This document shows, piece by piece, positions 1 to 7,920 of a stretch of 64,000 nt of DNA. Source of the DNA: Flavobacteriales bacterium. Lineage in GTDB: Bacteria > Bacteroidota > Bacteroidia > Flavobacteriales_F > PHOS-HE28. The stretch covers positions 868,001 through 932,000 of the forward strand of contig JADKAN010000001.1 in assembly GCA_016719225.1 (NCBI GenBank). Direction: 5' to 3'. The notes under the pieces are model-generated. The model had not been told where the DNA came from, ran no database searches, and worked only from the letters and a program-made list of their open reading frames with translations. The position numbers and the translations under genes are program-made. Each line of letters begins with the position of its first letter. Position 1 is the stretch's first letter.

Positions 1-322
1 GGTACGATATACGTTGGATCCGATCGGCTGGACCTTTGCCGATCTGCGGAAGTCGGCGGAACGCACAACGTCAAGTGCCGTATTGCGTGCAATGTTCAGC
101 ATCCATGTGAAGAGCCTGCCTTTGGATGGATCGTAGCTGGCGGATGATCGCCAGATCTTCACGAATGTGTCCTGCAAAACCTCCTCCGCTCTGTCGTTCT
201 CTTGGACGACTTTCAGCACCACGCCGAAAAGGGCTGCGGAATACCGGTCATAAAGTTCAGCAAAGGCTGCCTTGTCTCCTTGGCAAACACTTTCGAACAG
301 CTTTTTTATCGGGATCCTCCAT
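1..322 (-). CDS. ECF RNA polymerase sigma factor, 3'-partial, apparent 1-nt frameshift near its start
   Basis: Reading the minus strand gives a sigma-70 region 2: an acidic helix with DRAEEVLQDTFVKIW, then FTWMLNIARNTALDVVRS, the core-binding and -10-recognition part of an ECF sigma factor. The gene runs off the window edge, so region 4 is not visible. The only good ATG (322..320) begins MEDPDKK, but the main frame follows only if the run of six A (plus-strand T6 at 302-307) is read as five. With that correction the protein begins MEDPDKKLFESVCQGDKAAF, a normal ECF N-terminus. It lies 64 nt downstream of a small membrane ORF, in a unit whose promoter region shares a dyad with the neighbouring response-regulator gene. 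Family assignment is firm; the frameshift may be assembly error, slippage or mutation. Confidence 0.8.
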
Positions 323-386
323 GGGCGGGCGCCAAATGTATGCGCTGAACACCTTGCCCACTTTAATTGTTCGTCACGCCAATGTC

Positions 387-497
387 CTATATGATGGAAT
401 AGCACAGGAGTATCAGGACGGTCAGGGAAACCAAGGCAAGGGCCAATAGCAGGTCGGGTAATTTCCGCTGGAAATGTTCAATGCGCGTCCTGCTCAT
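387..497 (-). CDS. possible 36-residue single-pass membrane peptide
   Basis: A short ORF starting MSRTRIEHFQRKLPD, followed by an uninterrupted hydrophobic stretch of about 20 residues (LLLALALVSLTVLILL) ending CYSII. A basic N-terminus and one membrane helix are all that can be seen. No family is recognised. It would be the first gene of the unit leading to the ECF sigma factor. Its start codon stands 39 nt from a dyad that also stands 38 nt from the response-regulator start, which is the best argument that it is expressed. It could be an untranslated leader or, if translated, a membrane partner of the sigma factor; that role is only inference. Confidence 0.35.
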   Translation of the reverse strand: MSRTRIEHFQRKLPDLLLALALVSLTVLILLCYSII

Positions 498-534
498 AAC
501 GCCACAAATTTCCGTTACGGTTTTTGCCTGCACA

Positions 535-550
535 TACCCATTTCCGGGTA
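535..550 (-). promoter_or_regulatory. NarL-like 7-2-7 dyad upstream of the small ORF / ECF sigma unit
   Basis: On the minus strand the site reads TACCCGGAAATGGGTA, an inverted repeat of TACCC around a 6-nt centre. The right half ATGGGTA fits the heptamer known for NarL-family regulators in a 7-2-7 layout. It is part of a 19-base block (537..555) that recurs exactly at 4205..4223. About 22 nt downstream comes GAAATTTG, a one-mismatch TAnnTTTG -7 box, then the ATG of the small ORF. Confidence 0.5.
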
Positions 551-573
551 TTTTGCGTGCTATTATACCTTGA

Positions 574-2733
574 TCAGGCAGGGATCGGCACTTCGATGCT
601 GAATGTGCTGCCATTCCCCGGTGAAGAGTCGATCTGCAGCGACCCGTTCAGTTGCTCTACCCGCGACCGCACATTCTCCATTCCGATGCCGTCATTCAAT
701 TCGTTCGGGTCGAATCCGGTGCCGTTATCCGACACGATGATGCTGAGCGAGTTTCCGCCGCGCGTAAGGGCGATGCTCAGTTCAGTGGGCCGAGCGTGCT
801 TCAATGCATTCGCAACCAGTTCCTGCACGATGCGGTAAACACCGATCTCCGTAGCCCTTTCCATTCGTTTTTCCAGACCGAATAGAACGAGTTCCACCTC
901 CAAACGCCCCTTCATCTGGATGCTCTCCCGCAAGTCCTGAAGTGCCTTGGGAAGGCCTGAGTCCACGAGTGCACCTTGCACCATGTTGTGGGAAATGCGC
1001 CGGACCTCCCCCACTGCTTCGTCCAGCAATCCACACACCTTTTGATATTGCTCGCCCTGCACTTGGTGCAGCGAGACCATCCGTACTTCCATGGCGCTGA
1101 ACTGGTGCTTGATCGCGCTTAGCATGCTGCCCAAGCGGTCGTGCAGGTCCTTCGCCACCCGCTTGCGTTCCTCATCCTGTCCCTGCATCATGGCGTTGAG
1201 GACCTGCACCTCGTTCTGGTGCAGCAATTCCGTTATGCGCTTCTCGTGCAACTGGCGTTCCTGGACCGCCAATTTTCGCCTGTTGCGGAGGTTGCGGATC
1301 AACAGGCCTAGCAGTAGCACCAGCACGGCGGCAGCGATCAGGAGGAGGTTTCTTTCACGGGTACGTTCTTCCTTCAAGGCCTGTTCCTCGTCCCGTGCCA
1401 CCTTCATTTGTTCCAATTCAGCGATGCGCTCCACGGCATCATACTTCTCCTTCATTTCTGCGGAAGCCAATTGTTGGGTGGTCCGCTCGCCGATCAAGCT
1501 GTCCTTCAACTGCACGTAGGATCGCATCACTGCCAGCGCTTCGTCCAAACGGCCAAGGGCGCGTAAGGCTTCTCCTTTGGTTTTCAGCAGGGAGCTTCGC
1601 TCAGCGCGCAGGCCATTGGCGCGGGCGATGGAGAGCCCCTCATCGCACCAGGCCAAAGCGCCTTTGGCATCCTGTTGCATAAGAAGTAAGGACGCCATAT
1701 TCTGGCAGGCCTTCGCGAGCCCTCCTTGATTCCCAATGGCGCGATAGCCGGCTATGGCGCTGTCGAGGTCCTGACGTGCACTGGATAGATCGCCCAAGTG
1801 CTGTTCCGCCAAGGAGCGGTTGAGGTATGCCTTGGTTGCCCCCGGTCTGTCTTTGTTCGCTAGGAAAGCCGTCAAGGCCGAATCCGCATACTGCTTCAAT
1901 TCCCGATGCCTTCCTTCGGCATTCATCACTGCGGAATAATTGAGGTATCCCTTGGCCAGCATCGCCGGATCGTTGGCCTTGCGGGCGTCGGTCACCATGT
2001 TCCCGTAGAGTTCCTCCGCTTCCTTGTTCCGGCCCATGTCCAGGTAAAGTCCGCCGAGATCCACATAAGAATTCGCGAGTGCATCGGAACCGGTCCGCTT
2101 CCGGATGTTGATGCTTTCGAAGTATGGCCGTATCGCCTCTTCGTAACGGCCTGCAACTTGGAGCGCCGCTCCCTTCAGGTTCAAGGTGCGTGCAAGTTCC
2201 TCTTCGGTCCCACCCTTTTTGGCAAGGTCCTCGGCCCGTTGCAGCACTTCCAAGGCATTGGAAACTTCTCCCTGACCCGTGTAAAGTCCAGCAAGCTTTT
2301 GGCAGCATCCGATCACACCGGGCCAGTCCTCGGTACGTTCGCAGATCGACAAGGCTTCTTGCAGTTCTACTTTGGCACTGTCCGAACGCCCCAAGGTCCG
2401 ATGGGCGGCAGCCATGCATTGCAAGTTCATGGCCATTCCCTTTTCATAGCCGATCTCGCGTGCCATCGCCACACCCATACGCGCCAAACGGACCGCCTCT
2501 TCCGGGACCGTGTTACGCAGCGCCCAACTCGCGCTTTTGAGCGAGTCCACTGCGGAAACCGATGGCAGGGTACTGGTGTTTTGCGCTGCCGCACTGCTGG
2601 TGGATGCGGCCATGCAGAATAGAGCGAGCAAACCGCAAAGGCATGTATTGGTAATTCCGGTCCGGGCGGAGCGATCAGGGAACCGGAGCAGCGATCCCAA
2701 TGCAAAAGCTGCTACAGGTTTGAAGGATGCCAT
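574..2733 (-). CDS. TPR sensor histidine kinase (HisKA_3 / HATPase_c)
   Basis: A 719-residue exported or membrane sensor kinase. From the chosen ATG there is a hydrophobic signal segment around residues 28-50 (CLCGLLALFCMAAST) and a long tetratricopeptide region to about residue 400. A coiled coil follows, then one membrane helix (LLLIAAAVLVLLLGLLI) near 455, and a HisKA_3 phosphoacceptor box KDLHDRLG near 527. The HATPase_c domain shows VQELVANALKHA (N box) and DNGTGFDP with GIGMENV (G boxes). An upstream start would overlap the unknown gene in another frame, so MASFKP (2733) is preferred, 11 nt after that gene's stop. It should phosphorylate the NarL-type regulator encoded two genes upstream in the same operon. 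The stimulus is unknown. Confidence 0.9.
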   Translation of the reverse strand: MASFKPVAAFALGSLLRFPDRSARTGITNTCLCGLLALFCMAASTSSAAAQNTSTLPSVSAVDSLKSASWALRNTVPEEAVRLARMGVAMAREIGYEKGMAMNLQCMAAAHRTLGRSDSAKVELQEALSICERTEDWPGVIGCCQKLAGLYTGQGEVSNALEVLQRAEDLAKKGGTEEELARTLNLKGAALQVAGRYEEAIRPYFESINIRKRTGSDALANSYVDLGGLYLDMGRNKEAEELYGNMVTDARKANDPAMLAKGYLNYSAVMNAEGRHRELKQYADSALTAFLANKDRPGATKAYLNRSLAEQHLGDLSSARQDLDSAIAGYRAIGNQGGLAKACQNMASLLLMQQDAKGALAWCDEGLSIARANGLRAERSSLLKTKGEALRALGRLDEALAVMRSYVQLKDSLIGERTTQQLASAEMKEKYDAVERIAELEQMKVARDEEQALKEERTRERNLLLIAAAVLVLLLGLLIRNLRNRRKLAVQERQLHEKRITELLHQNEVQVLNAMMQGQDEERKRVAKDLHDRLGSMLSAIKHQFSAMEVRMVSLHQVQGEQYQKVCGLLDEAVGEVRRISHNMVQGALVDSGLPKALQDLRESIQMKGRLEVELVLFGLEKRMERATEIGVYRIVQELVANALKHARPTELSIALTRGGNSLSIIVSDNGTGFDPNELNDGIGMENVRSRVEQLNGSLQIDSSPGNGSTFSIEVPIPA

Positions 2734-2744
2734 GGGAACGGTGC

Positions 2745-3488
2745 TTACCGGATAAAGGCGTAGGACCGGCCGAAGCCTGTCGACGCGTTGATCGCTTGGA
2801 CGCGGATACGCATCCGGTCCCCCGAAAGAATGGTGCCTGTCTGTGCCACCAAGGGAATTGCTGCGTAGTGAAGCACCGCCGTGGAAACACCTGCGGTCAA
2901 GGGGATCTCCAACAGCCATTCCACGAAATTGCCATCGCGATCGAGCACCTTCTTGAATTTGCGTGTTGACAACGCGGCCACATCCAGCACTTTGCCCATT
3001 CCGGCCAAGTAGACCAAGCAGTGAGCCTTCGCGTGAGCTCCGATCTTTTGAACGTTGCAAAGCGGTGTCGGATCTTCAAAGCCGTAGGCCAAAAGCTTGG
3101 GTTCGGACTGGTCGTCCGAGTTGTCCTTATCCGGTGTGCCATCCGTTCCGTCCGCCGACATCACGATCGCATCGGGGATCGGAGCTTTGTCGCGGTGCAC
3201 GTGCAGCATGACACCTGCATTCTCCGATGCTGTGCCGTGGGCATAGGTCACCTTCCATAGCTGAGGCGTTGCTGCTACGCCGGGGATGCCGTAGAACTGG
3301 TTGTTGCCATGCACACTGGCGCACGCCACGCTGAAGCTGTTCGTCGCCGTTTCGCGCAGCACATAGAGGTAGGGCTTATGAAATGGTGGGACGGGGGATC
3401 CGTTCAGTTCCAGGTCATCCACTTCCTGCATACTATCGTACAAAACGGGCAGTGGGATCGTTGGCATTGTGGGGGCGTTGGTCTTCAT
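2745..3488 (-). CDS. unknown protein encoded between a response regulator and its kinase
   Basis: A 247-residue protein without a signal peptide or membrane helix. It is mixed beta-like, with an Asp/Ser-rich stretch (GTPDKDNSDDQSEP) around residues 115-135 and a final segment rich in alternating hydrophobics. I recognise no family. It sits 30 nt after the response-regulator stop and 11 nt before the kinase start, so the three are almost certainly one transcript. The position suggests a role in the same signalling pathway, for example an effector or a ligand-handling protein, but the sequence itself shows no catalytic motif. Confidence 0.75.
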   Translation of the reverse strand: MKTNAPTMPTIPLPVLYDSMQEVDDLELNGSPVPPFHKPYLYVLRETATNSFSVACASVHGNNQFYGIPGVAATPQLWKVTYAHGTASENAGVMLHVHRDKAPIPDAIVMSADGTDGTPDKDNSDDQSEPKLLAYGFEDPTPLCNVQKIGAHAKAHCLVYLAGMGKVLDVAALSTRKFKKVLDRDGNFVEWLLEIPLTAGVSTAVLHYAAIPLVAQTGTILSGDRMRIRVQAINASTGFGRSYAFIR

Positions 3489-3518
3489 ATTCGGGTCCGA
3501 CTGGTTAATTGAACAGGG

Positions 3519-4166
3519 CTAACACCAACCGCGGTCTTTCGCATATTTCACCAGGCCAGCGATATTCCGCACGTCCAGTTTGATCATGATGTTCTTGCGG
3601 TGGGAGTTGACCGTCTCAGGGCTGATGTTCAGTGCTGTGGCGATCTCCATCGTGGTGCGTTCCATGCAGATCAACTGGACCACCTGCTTTTCACGCTTGG
3701 TAAGCGCGGTGTAACATTTTTCCTGTTTCAGGCCTGTATCCGTTGCAGGTAATTCCATCCGGTCGCGGATCTCTCGCGCCAAATAGCGTTTGCCAGCTGC
3801 AACGGTGAGGATGGCTTCCATGAGCTCCTCCTTTCCCACGTTCTTCAACAAGTAGCCTTTGGCTCCAGCTTCCAACACCTCTTGTACCACATCCTTATGG
3901 TCGTGCATGCTGAGTACGAGGACACGCGTACGCGATGAGCACTTGAGCAGCGCCTTGGTGGCCTCGATCCCGTCCAATTCCGGCATGTTGATGTCCATCA
4001 GCACAATGTCCGGCTTCAATTCCCGGGCGCGCATAACGGCTTCAACACCTGTGCTGGCACGACCGACAACCCGTACCGCCGGGTTCTGTTCCAACAGCGC
4101 CTCCAACCCGTCCAGGATAATGGATTGATCGTCCGCAAGAAGGATGGTCCGCTGTCGAGAATTCAT
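3519..4166 (-). CDS. NarL/FixJ-family response regulator
   Basis: A 215-residue two-domain regulator. The receiver domain has the acidic pair ADD at residues 11-13, phosphoacceptor Asp58 in VLMDINMPELDG, and Lys in the GYLLKNV loop. A LuxR-type helix-turn-helix follows (LTKREKQVVQLI, then IATALNISPETVNSHRKNI). It is first in an operon with the unknown protein and the TPR histidine kinase, its probable phosphodonor. Start MNSRQ is chosen because a -7 box (CACCTTTG on the minus strand) lies 5 nt before it; the longer upstream frame would run through the promoter and dyad. The dyad at 4203-4218 suggests autoregulation. Confidence 0.92.
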   Translation of the reverse strand: MNSRQRTILLADDQSIILDGLEALLEQNPAVRVVGRASTGVEAVMRARELKPDIVLMDINMPELDGIEATKALLKCSSRTRVLVLSMHDHKDVVQEVLEAGAKGYLLKNVGKEELMEAILTVAAGKRYLAREIRDRMELPATDTGLKQEKCYTALTKREKQVVQLICMERTTMEIATALNISPETVNSHRKNIMIKLDVRNIAGLVKYAKDRGWC

Positions 4167-4171
4167 ATCGG

Positions 4172-4179
4172 CAAAGGTG
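4172..4179 (-). promoter_or_regulatory. -7 promoter box of the response-regulator operon
   Basis: Minus strand CACCTTTG, one mismatch from the Bacteroidota TAnnTTTG consensus. It ends 5 nt before the ATG at 4166 and lies 23 nt downstream of the shared dyad, which implies a nearly leaderless message with an activator site just upstream. Confidence 0.5.
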
Positions 4180-4202
4180 AATGCTCTTATCGGGTTCTGA
4201 AA

Positions 4203-4218
4203 TCCCCATTTCCGGGTA
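4203..4218 (-). promoter_or_regulatory. NarL-like dyad upstream of the response-regulator operon
   Basis: Minus strand TACCCGGAAATGGGGA, the same element as at 535-550 with one change in the right half. The surrounding 19 bases CAAAATACCCGGAAATGGG (4205..4223) are identical at both loci. The site lies 38 nt from the response-regulator ATG and about 140 nt from the divergent TonB receptor start, so it could serve either or both. Confidence 0.5.
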
Positions 4219-4357
4219 TTTTGATGCAAATGATCCGTGGAGGTCCTATCGCTCACCATGACGGCAATGAAAACCATCCATACAAAGCCATGGCCGCCCG
4301 CCACTTTGCGTTATGGCTGCAGCGCTTGCGGCTATTTTTACACCCCCTTAGCGCACC

Positions 4358-6763
4358 ATGCAGACCCGTCCGATCCTTGCACTCTGTTCCTTTCTTCTTT
4401 CCACTTGGGCAATGGCCCAGCGCCATACCGTCAGTGGCTATGTCACTGACTCCGCCACGGGTGAGGCCATGATCGGGGCCACGGTGTTCATCCAAGAATT
4501 GAATAAGGGCGTGGGCACCAATAACTACGGTTACTACAGTGCCACGCTGGACGATGGCACCTACACCCTGGTGGTGAAATACATCGGGTACGCCGAGCTG
4601 AAGCGCGCCGTGGACCTCACTGCGGACCGGAAAATGAACCTTAAGCTTTCCACCACGGTGCAGGTGATGCAGGCCGTGGAGGTGAAAGGGGAAAAGACCA
4701 AGAGCCAGACCGAAAGCACGGACATGGGCCGCATGGACGTGGACGTCACCAAGCTGCAAACATTGCCCGCGCTGCTGGGTGAGGTGGACATATTGAAAAC
4801 GATACAATACCTCCCCGGCGTCAAGAGCAACGGTGAGGGCAACAGCGGATTCTACGTGCGCGGCGGCGGTCCGGACCAGAACCTCATACTCTTGGATGAG
4901 GCCACCGTGTACAACGCGAGCCACCTCTTCGGCTTCTTCAGCGTGTTCAATGCCGATGCTGTAAAGGACATCGAACTGATCAAGGGCGGTATGCCGGCCT
5001 ACTACGGCGGCAGGACCAGCAGCGTGCTCGCCATCACCATGAAGGATGGCAACGACAAGGAGTTCCACGGGCAGGGCGGCATCGGCCTCATCAGCAGCAG
5101 GCTCACGCTGGAAGGTCCCATTGTAAAGGAGAAAAGCTCCTTCATCGTCAGTGCGCGTCGCACCTACATCGATGTGCTGGCCAAACCGTTCATCAATCCG
5201 GAAAGCACCTTCGCGGGCAGCGGCTACTACTTCTACGACATCAACGCCAAGGCCAACTATCGCCTCAGCGATAAGGACCGCTTCTTCCTGAGCGGCTATT
5301 TCGGGCGGGACGTTTTCAACCTCAGTGGCAATCAGCCGGGTAGCCCCAACTTCAAGATCCCTTGGGGCAATGCCACGGTGAGCGGGCGCTGGAACCACGT
5401 CTTCGGACCCAAGCTCTTCCTCAACACCACGGCCATCGTCAGTGATTACAAGTTCTCCTTCGCGGGGAACCAGGACCAGTTCGGCTTTTCACTCAGCAGT
5501 GGTATACGTGACTATGGCTTGAAGGTGGATTTCAACCAGTATCCCAACATCCGCCACAATGTGCGTTACGGTTTCCAATACACTTACCACATCTACACGC
5601 CAAGCACCGTGGCGGTGAACAGCGGGGACGTGCCGTTCAGCATCGATACGCCTTCCAAACTCAATGCTCACGAGGCTGCTGTCTACGTACAGGATGATTT
5701 TGATGTCACGGACCGCTTCCGCATCAACGTAGGTCTGCGGTTCAGCTTTTTCGCCCACGTTGGGCCATACCATGAATACATCACCAACGCGGCAGGCGAC
5801 AACATCGGCTTCAAGGACTACAGCAGCGGCGAGACCGTAGCGCAATACAGCGGCTTGGAACCACGCGTTTCCATGCGCTACACCTTGGACAAGAGGAACA
5901 GCATCAAAGCCAGCTTCAACCGGAACCTGCAATACGTGCACCTCGCCAGCTTCAGCTCCATCGGCCTACCCACGGACACGTGGATCCCCAGCGGCAAGAA
6001 CGTGAAGCCGCAAGAGGCTGTGCAGTATGCCTTGGGCTGGTTCCGCGACCTGAAGGAGCGGAAGTACGAGGGCAGCATCGAGCTCTACTACAAGGACATG
6101 GCCAACCAGATCGAATACGCCGAAGGTGCCAGCCCGCAGGATGGTGGAAATGCCAACTACGATAATGCGCTGGTGTTCGGTAAGGGCTGGAGCTACGGTG
6201 CGGAATTCTTCCTGAAGCGCCGTTTGGGCAAGCTCACCGGTTGGGTGGGCTATACCTGGAGCAAGACAGAGCGCGAATTCCCGGCCATCGACAACGGCGT
6301 AGCCTTCCCAAGCCGTTGGGACCGACGCCACGATGTGAGCGTAGTGGCCGGCTACGAACTGAACGACCGCTGGACCTTCGGTGGCACGTTCGTTTACAGC
6401 ACCGGCCAGGCTGCCACACTGCCCGTGCAACGTTACTTCATCGAGGGTCGCTTAGTGAGCGAATTCACACAACGCAACGGTTTCCGTATGGCGCCATACA
6501 ACAGGCTGGATCTCGCTGCCACGTTGAAAAATAGACCAACTAAGGAGGTGACGGATAAAGTGACCGGCGAAGTGACCACCGTGCAGCGCAAGTACCGTAG
6601 CAGTTGGACGTTCTCCATCTACAATGTGTACAACCGCTCCAACCCATATTTCATCTACTTCGCCACGGAAGGCGACTCCGGGCTCTCTGGTTTGCAATTG
6701 ACGGCCAGACAGGTTTCGTTGTTCAGCATTCTACCGTCGATCACTTGGAATTTTGAGTTCTGA
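4358..6763 (+). CDS. TonB-dependent outer-membrane receptor with carboxypeptidase-regulatory-like domain
   Basis: An 801-residue outer-membrane protein. It has a signal peptide (ALCSFLLSTWAMAQ), then a carboxypeptidase-D-regulatory-like domain (VSGYVTDSATGEAMIGATVF) over residues 20-100. The plug domain carries YVRGGGPDQNLILLDEATVY and IKGGMPAYYGGRTSS, and a long beta-barrel ends in an aromatic strand (ITWNFEF). This receptor type imports ligands too large for porins using TonB energy. The DUF4249 lipoprotein follows 74 nt later, a pairing seen repeatedly in Bacteroidota. The substrate is unknown. The gene diverges from the response-regulator operon, so one intergenic region may regulate both. 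Confidence 0.93.
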   Translation: MQTRPILALCSFLLSTWAMAQRHTVSGYVTDSATGEAMIGATVFIQELNKGVGTNNYGYYSATLDDGTYTLVVKYIGYAELKRAVDLTADRKMNLKLSTTVQVMQAVEVKGEKTKSQTESTDMGRMDVDVTKLQTLPALLGEVDILKTIQYLPGVKSNGEGNSGFYVRGGGPDQNLILLDEATVYNASHLFGFFSVFNADAVKDIELIKGGMPAYYGGRTSSVLAITMKDGNDKEFHGQGGIGLISSRLTLEGPIVKEKSSFIVSARRTYIDVLAKPFINPESTFAGSGYYFYDINAKANYRLSDKDRFFLSGYFGRDVFNLSGNQPGSPNFKIPWGNATVSGRWNHVFGPKLFLNTTAIVSDYKFSFAGNQDQFGFSLSSGIRDYGLKVDFNQYPNIRHNVRYGFQYTYHIYTPSTVAVNSGDVPFSIDTPSKLNAHEAAVYVQDDFDVTDRFRINVGLRFSFFAHVGPYHEYITNAAGDNIGFKDYSSGETVAQYSGLEPRVSMRYTLDKRNSIKASFNRNLQYVHLASFSSIGLPTDTWIPSGKNVKPQEAVQYALGWFRDLKERKYEGSIELYYKDMANQIEYAEGASPQDGGNANYDNALVFGKGWSYGAEFFLKRRLGKLTGWVGYTWSKTEREFPAIDNGVAFPSRWDRRHDVSVVAGYELNDRWTFGGTFVYSTGQAATLPVQRYFIEGRLVSEFTQRNGFRMAPYNRLDLAATLKNRPTKEVTDKVTGEVTTVQRKYRSSWTFSIYNVYNRSNPYFIYFATEGDSGLSGLQLTARQVSLFSILPSITWNFEF

Positions 6764-6770
6764 TGTTTTT

Positions 6771-6800
6771 CACCACGGAGGCACAAAGGCACGGAGAAAT
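6771..6800 (+). repeat. CACGGAGGCACAAAGGCACGG-type intergenic repeat
   Basis: The junction between receptor and lipoprotein contains caccacggaggcacaaagg followed by cacggag. This short element is scattered through intergenic DNA of many environmental bacteria and mistranslates as TTEAQRHGE. A degenerate relative (gctaaggcgcagaggtgc) lies near 44390. It is the reason not to start the DUF4249 gene at 6763. Confidence 0.5.
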
Positions 6801-6837
6801 GCGGAGTTCGCGCGCAACGCTACCCACTACATACTTG

Positions 6838-7806
6838 ATGAACGTGAAGCTCATTCTACTCGCTGCCATCAGCCTTCCTTTGCTCACTTCCTGCGAGAAG
6901 GACATCACCGTGGACCTGCCCCAAGCGCCGGAACAGTTCGTGGTGGAAGGCACCATTGAACCGGGCAAGCCGCCCTTCGTGATCCTTACGCGCACGCAGT
7001 CCTTCTTCGCTCCCACGGACATCAATTCCATCGCGAACATGTTCGTGAGCGGCGCGACGGTCACGGTTACCAGTAACGGTTCCACGTGGACGTTGGACCA
7101 GATCTGCAGTGATCTGCTGGATAGTAGCACCATCGTCCTTGCGGCGGAAGCGACCGGATTGAGCGTGGATCTCCTCGCCGCCGCGAACATCTGCATCTAC
7201 ACCGCGCTGGATCCTTCCCATGTCGGGGTTATCGGCCAAACGTACCGGTTGGACATCAGCGCGGAAGGAAAAACGCTCACCTCGGAGACGACCATACCGA
7301 ACCCGGTCCCGTTGGATTCGGTCTGGTTCAAACTGGCATTGGAAACCCCCGGTGATGACAGTCTGGGCCTTGCTTGGGCACGGATAACGGATCCGGACAC
7401 CATCGGTAACGGCTACCGCTGGGCAGCGCAACGCATCAACCACCGCGCCAATGGCGAGATGAAGGACCTCAACTACATCTCCCCTTTGGGCAGCACCTAC
7501 AACGATAAGTATGTGAACGGCCTCACCTTCGATTTCAATGAGATCCGTGGTCAGCAGTTCTTTGGTGGCAATCCGGAGGATAACAATGCGGAGCAAGGCT
7601 TTTTCAAAGTGGGTGACACCATTGCCGTGAAGGCCATGAGTATCGGCCGGAAGGAATACGACTTCTACAGCACCTATGATGCCAACGTGGGTGCTCTAGG
7701 CGACCTCTTCAGCACGCCGGCCAACGTGAAGAGCAACATTACCGGGGGCTTGGGGATCTGGGCTGGACGCGGCGTTTACTTGGATACGATCATCTGTGTG
7801 CCCTGA
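6838..7806 (+). CDS. DUF4249 lipoprotein
   Basis: A 322-residue lipoprotein. The start MNVKLILLAAISLPLLTSC gives a lipoprotein signal with Cys19 as the lipidation site, followed by EKDITVDLP, the usual beginning of DUF4249 proteins. The rest is beta-rich (VVEGTIEPGKPPFVILTRTQ). These proteins are encoded beside carboxypeptidase-regulatory TonB receptors and are thought to be their surface or periplasmic partners; the mechanism is not established. The in-frame upstream part from 6763 translates a dispersed repeat (FTTEAQRHGE) and is not considered coding. Confidence 0.85.
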   Translation: MNVKLILLAAISLPLLTSCEKDITVDLPQAPEQFVVEGTIEPGKPPFVILTRTQSFFAPTDINSIANMFVSGATVTVTSNGSTWTLDQICSDLLDSSTIVLAAEATGLSVDLLAAANICIYTALDPSHVGVIGQTYRLDISAEGKTLTSETTIPNPVPLDSVWFKLALETPGDDSLGLAWARITDPDTIGNGYRWAAQRINHRANGEMKDLNYISPLGSTYNDKYVNGLTFDFNEIRGQQFFGGNPEDNNAEQGFFKVGDTIAVKAMSIGRKEYDFYSTYDANVGALGDLFSTPANVKSNITGGLGIWAGRGVYLDTIICVP

Positions 7807-7920
7807 ACCGAAGCTAGCTATTCCATTACCTGTGTACAGCAACAGAGAACTCATACCCTGCGCTCTGGACTAAGCAGGTTAAATTTGCCCGCTGCCCGGA
7901 ATGGCAGCTTCCCGACCCCA

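Noticed and set aside
535..550. Reading GGAAAT of the shared dyad as an ECF -35 element
   Set aside because: The distance to a CGTAA-like -10 differs at the two sites (about 20 and 15 nt), while the TAnnTTTG-like box is at the same distance at both.
2734..3060. N-terminal extension of the first histidine kinase
   Set aside because: It overlaps the unknown gene in another frame and lacks domain-like sequence; MASFKP gives a proper signal segment.
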